Source of the DNA: Gammaproteobacteria bacterium
GTDB lineage: Bacteria; Pseudomonadota; Gammaproteobacteria; Burkholderiales; Burkholderiaceae_C
Length of the DNA: 64,000 nucleotides
NCBI GenBank assembly: GCA_018815325.1
Contig: JAHIYE010000020.1
Coordinates: 495,373 to 559,372 of the forward strand
Direction: 5' to 3'
The notes beneath the pieces are model-generated. The model had not been told where the DNA came from, made no database searches, and saw only the letters and a program-made list of their open reading frames with translations. A program made the position numbers and the translations under genes. Shown here piece by piece: positions 63,724-64,000 of the stretch; the first letter of the stretch is position 1, and every line of letters starts with the position of its first letter.

Positions 63724-64000
63724 CGGCAGGCGGCACAGCACTCAACGCCAGATCTTCGTTGGCGGCGCCCATCAACTCTTCGAGTTCGGCCCGCACGATT
63801 TTCACGAAGGCCTGACCCGGCGTTAGGCTTTTCGAGACTTCGGTGCCAACTGCACGATCTTTGACTTTGTTAACGAAGTCCTTAACCACTGGCAAGGCAA
63901 CGTCCGCCTCAAGCAAGGCCATACGCACTTCACGCAGGGTGTCCTTGATGTTGTCTTCACTCAGCTTGGCTTTGCCAGTGACATTTCGCAGGGTCTGCGA
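63724..64000 (-). CDS. ffh: Fragment of signal recognition particle protein Ffh, pseudomonad-like
   Basis: From the window edge, the minus strand reads 'SQTLRNVTGKAKLSEDNIKD...' through 'EADVALPVVKDFVNKVKDRA' to 'ANEDLALSAVPPA', the N domain of Ffh, which in a whole gene continues to the GTPase P-loop 'LMAGLQGAGKTT'. It breaks off before the P-loop where the oxidase begins. Wording matches Pseudomonas-type Ffh, and the DNA is visibly less GC-rich than the rest of the window. Both ends are cut (window edge and junction). Confidence 0.85.

Overview
The window is GC-rich DNA with tightly packed, often overlapping genes. It looks like chromosome of a betaproteobacterium of the order Burkholderiales, most probably family Comamonadaceae. 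The basis is protein character (waaC-waaA, the tolC/rhodanese/pcm-like neighbourhood, edd-eda, feoAB followed by a Cys-rich small protein) and a dispersed 17-bp AT-rich palindrome of a kind I associate with that family. The species cannot be fixed by eye. The last ~275 bp are an exception: they read as the N-terminal part of a pseudomonad-like ffh gene joined to a beheaded multicopper oxidase, which suggests a chimeric contig end or a recent foreign junction.

Layout. 1-1.1 kb: 3' end of otsB, a deleted GH65 remnant, and a DUF1345 membrane protein. 1.2-4.2 kb: a GGDEF/EAL protein with a periplasmic-binding-like sensor. 4.2-7.2 kb: EamA exporter, ogt, and an Ada-AlkA fusion (alkylation repair). 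7.3-11 kb: manB-type phosphomutase, then waaC and waaA for the LPS inner core. 11-18.5 kb (minus strand): TetR regulator, membrane fusion protein, RND pump, pcm-like methyltransferase, rhodanese and TolC. An 18-bp poly-C tract sits exactly at the TetR/fusion-protein junction. 18.7-23.6 kb: msrA, a small His/Cys protein with a ZnuD-like TonB receptor, an NhaR-like regulator, and an IscR-like Rrf2 regulator lacking the cluster cysteines. 23.8-27.6 kb: AEC permease, pdxH, xdhC plus a MobA-like nucleotidyltransferase, and ChaC.

27.8-30.3 kb: edd-eda (Entner-Doudoroff). 30.4-33 kb: Fur-box promoter, feoA, feoB and a Cys-rich membrane peptide. 33-39.4 kb: PcaD-PcaC fusion, a second GGDEF/EAL protein, thioesterase-gloA, and a divergent marR-MFS pair. 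39.5-49.7 kb: a sugar-acid island made of SDR dehydrogenase, KDPGal aldolase, KDGal kinase, a DenD-like dehydrogenase and an IlvD/Edd-type dehydratase on the minus strand, facing a FadR-type regulator, a DctQMP TRAP transporter and an enolase-superfamily dehydratase on the plus strand. Together they can import a galactonate-like acid, dehydrate it, phosphorylate it and cleave it. 49.7-60 kb: RhlE-type helicase, EttA, a TAXI-family receptor, a large PAS/GGDEF/EAL protein, an S58 peptidase and a GNAT acetyltransferase. 60.2-61.3 kb: a PA0069-type radical SAM gene behind a near-perfect LexA box. 61.3-63.7 kb: copper-handling genes (CusF-like, DUF411, cupredoxin, truncated multicopper oxidase).

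The signals I consider most worth pursuing are the poly-C tract that could switch or fuse regulator and pump, the family of 17-bp palindromes kept in one reading frame inside proteins, the LexA-controlled radical SAM gene, and the two broken joints (GH65 remnant and ffh/oxidase junction).
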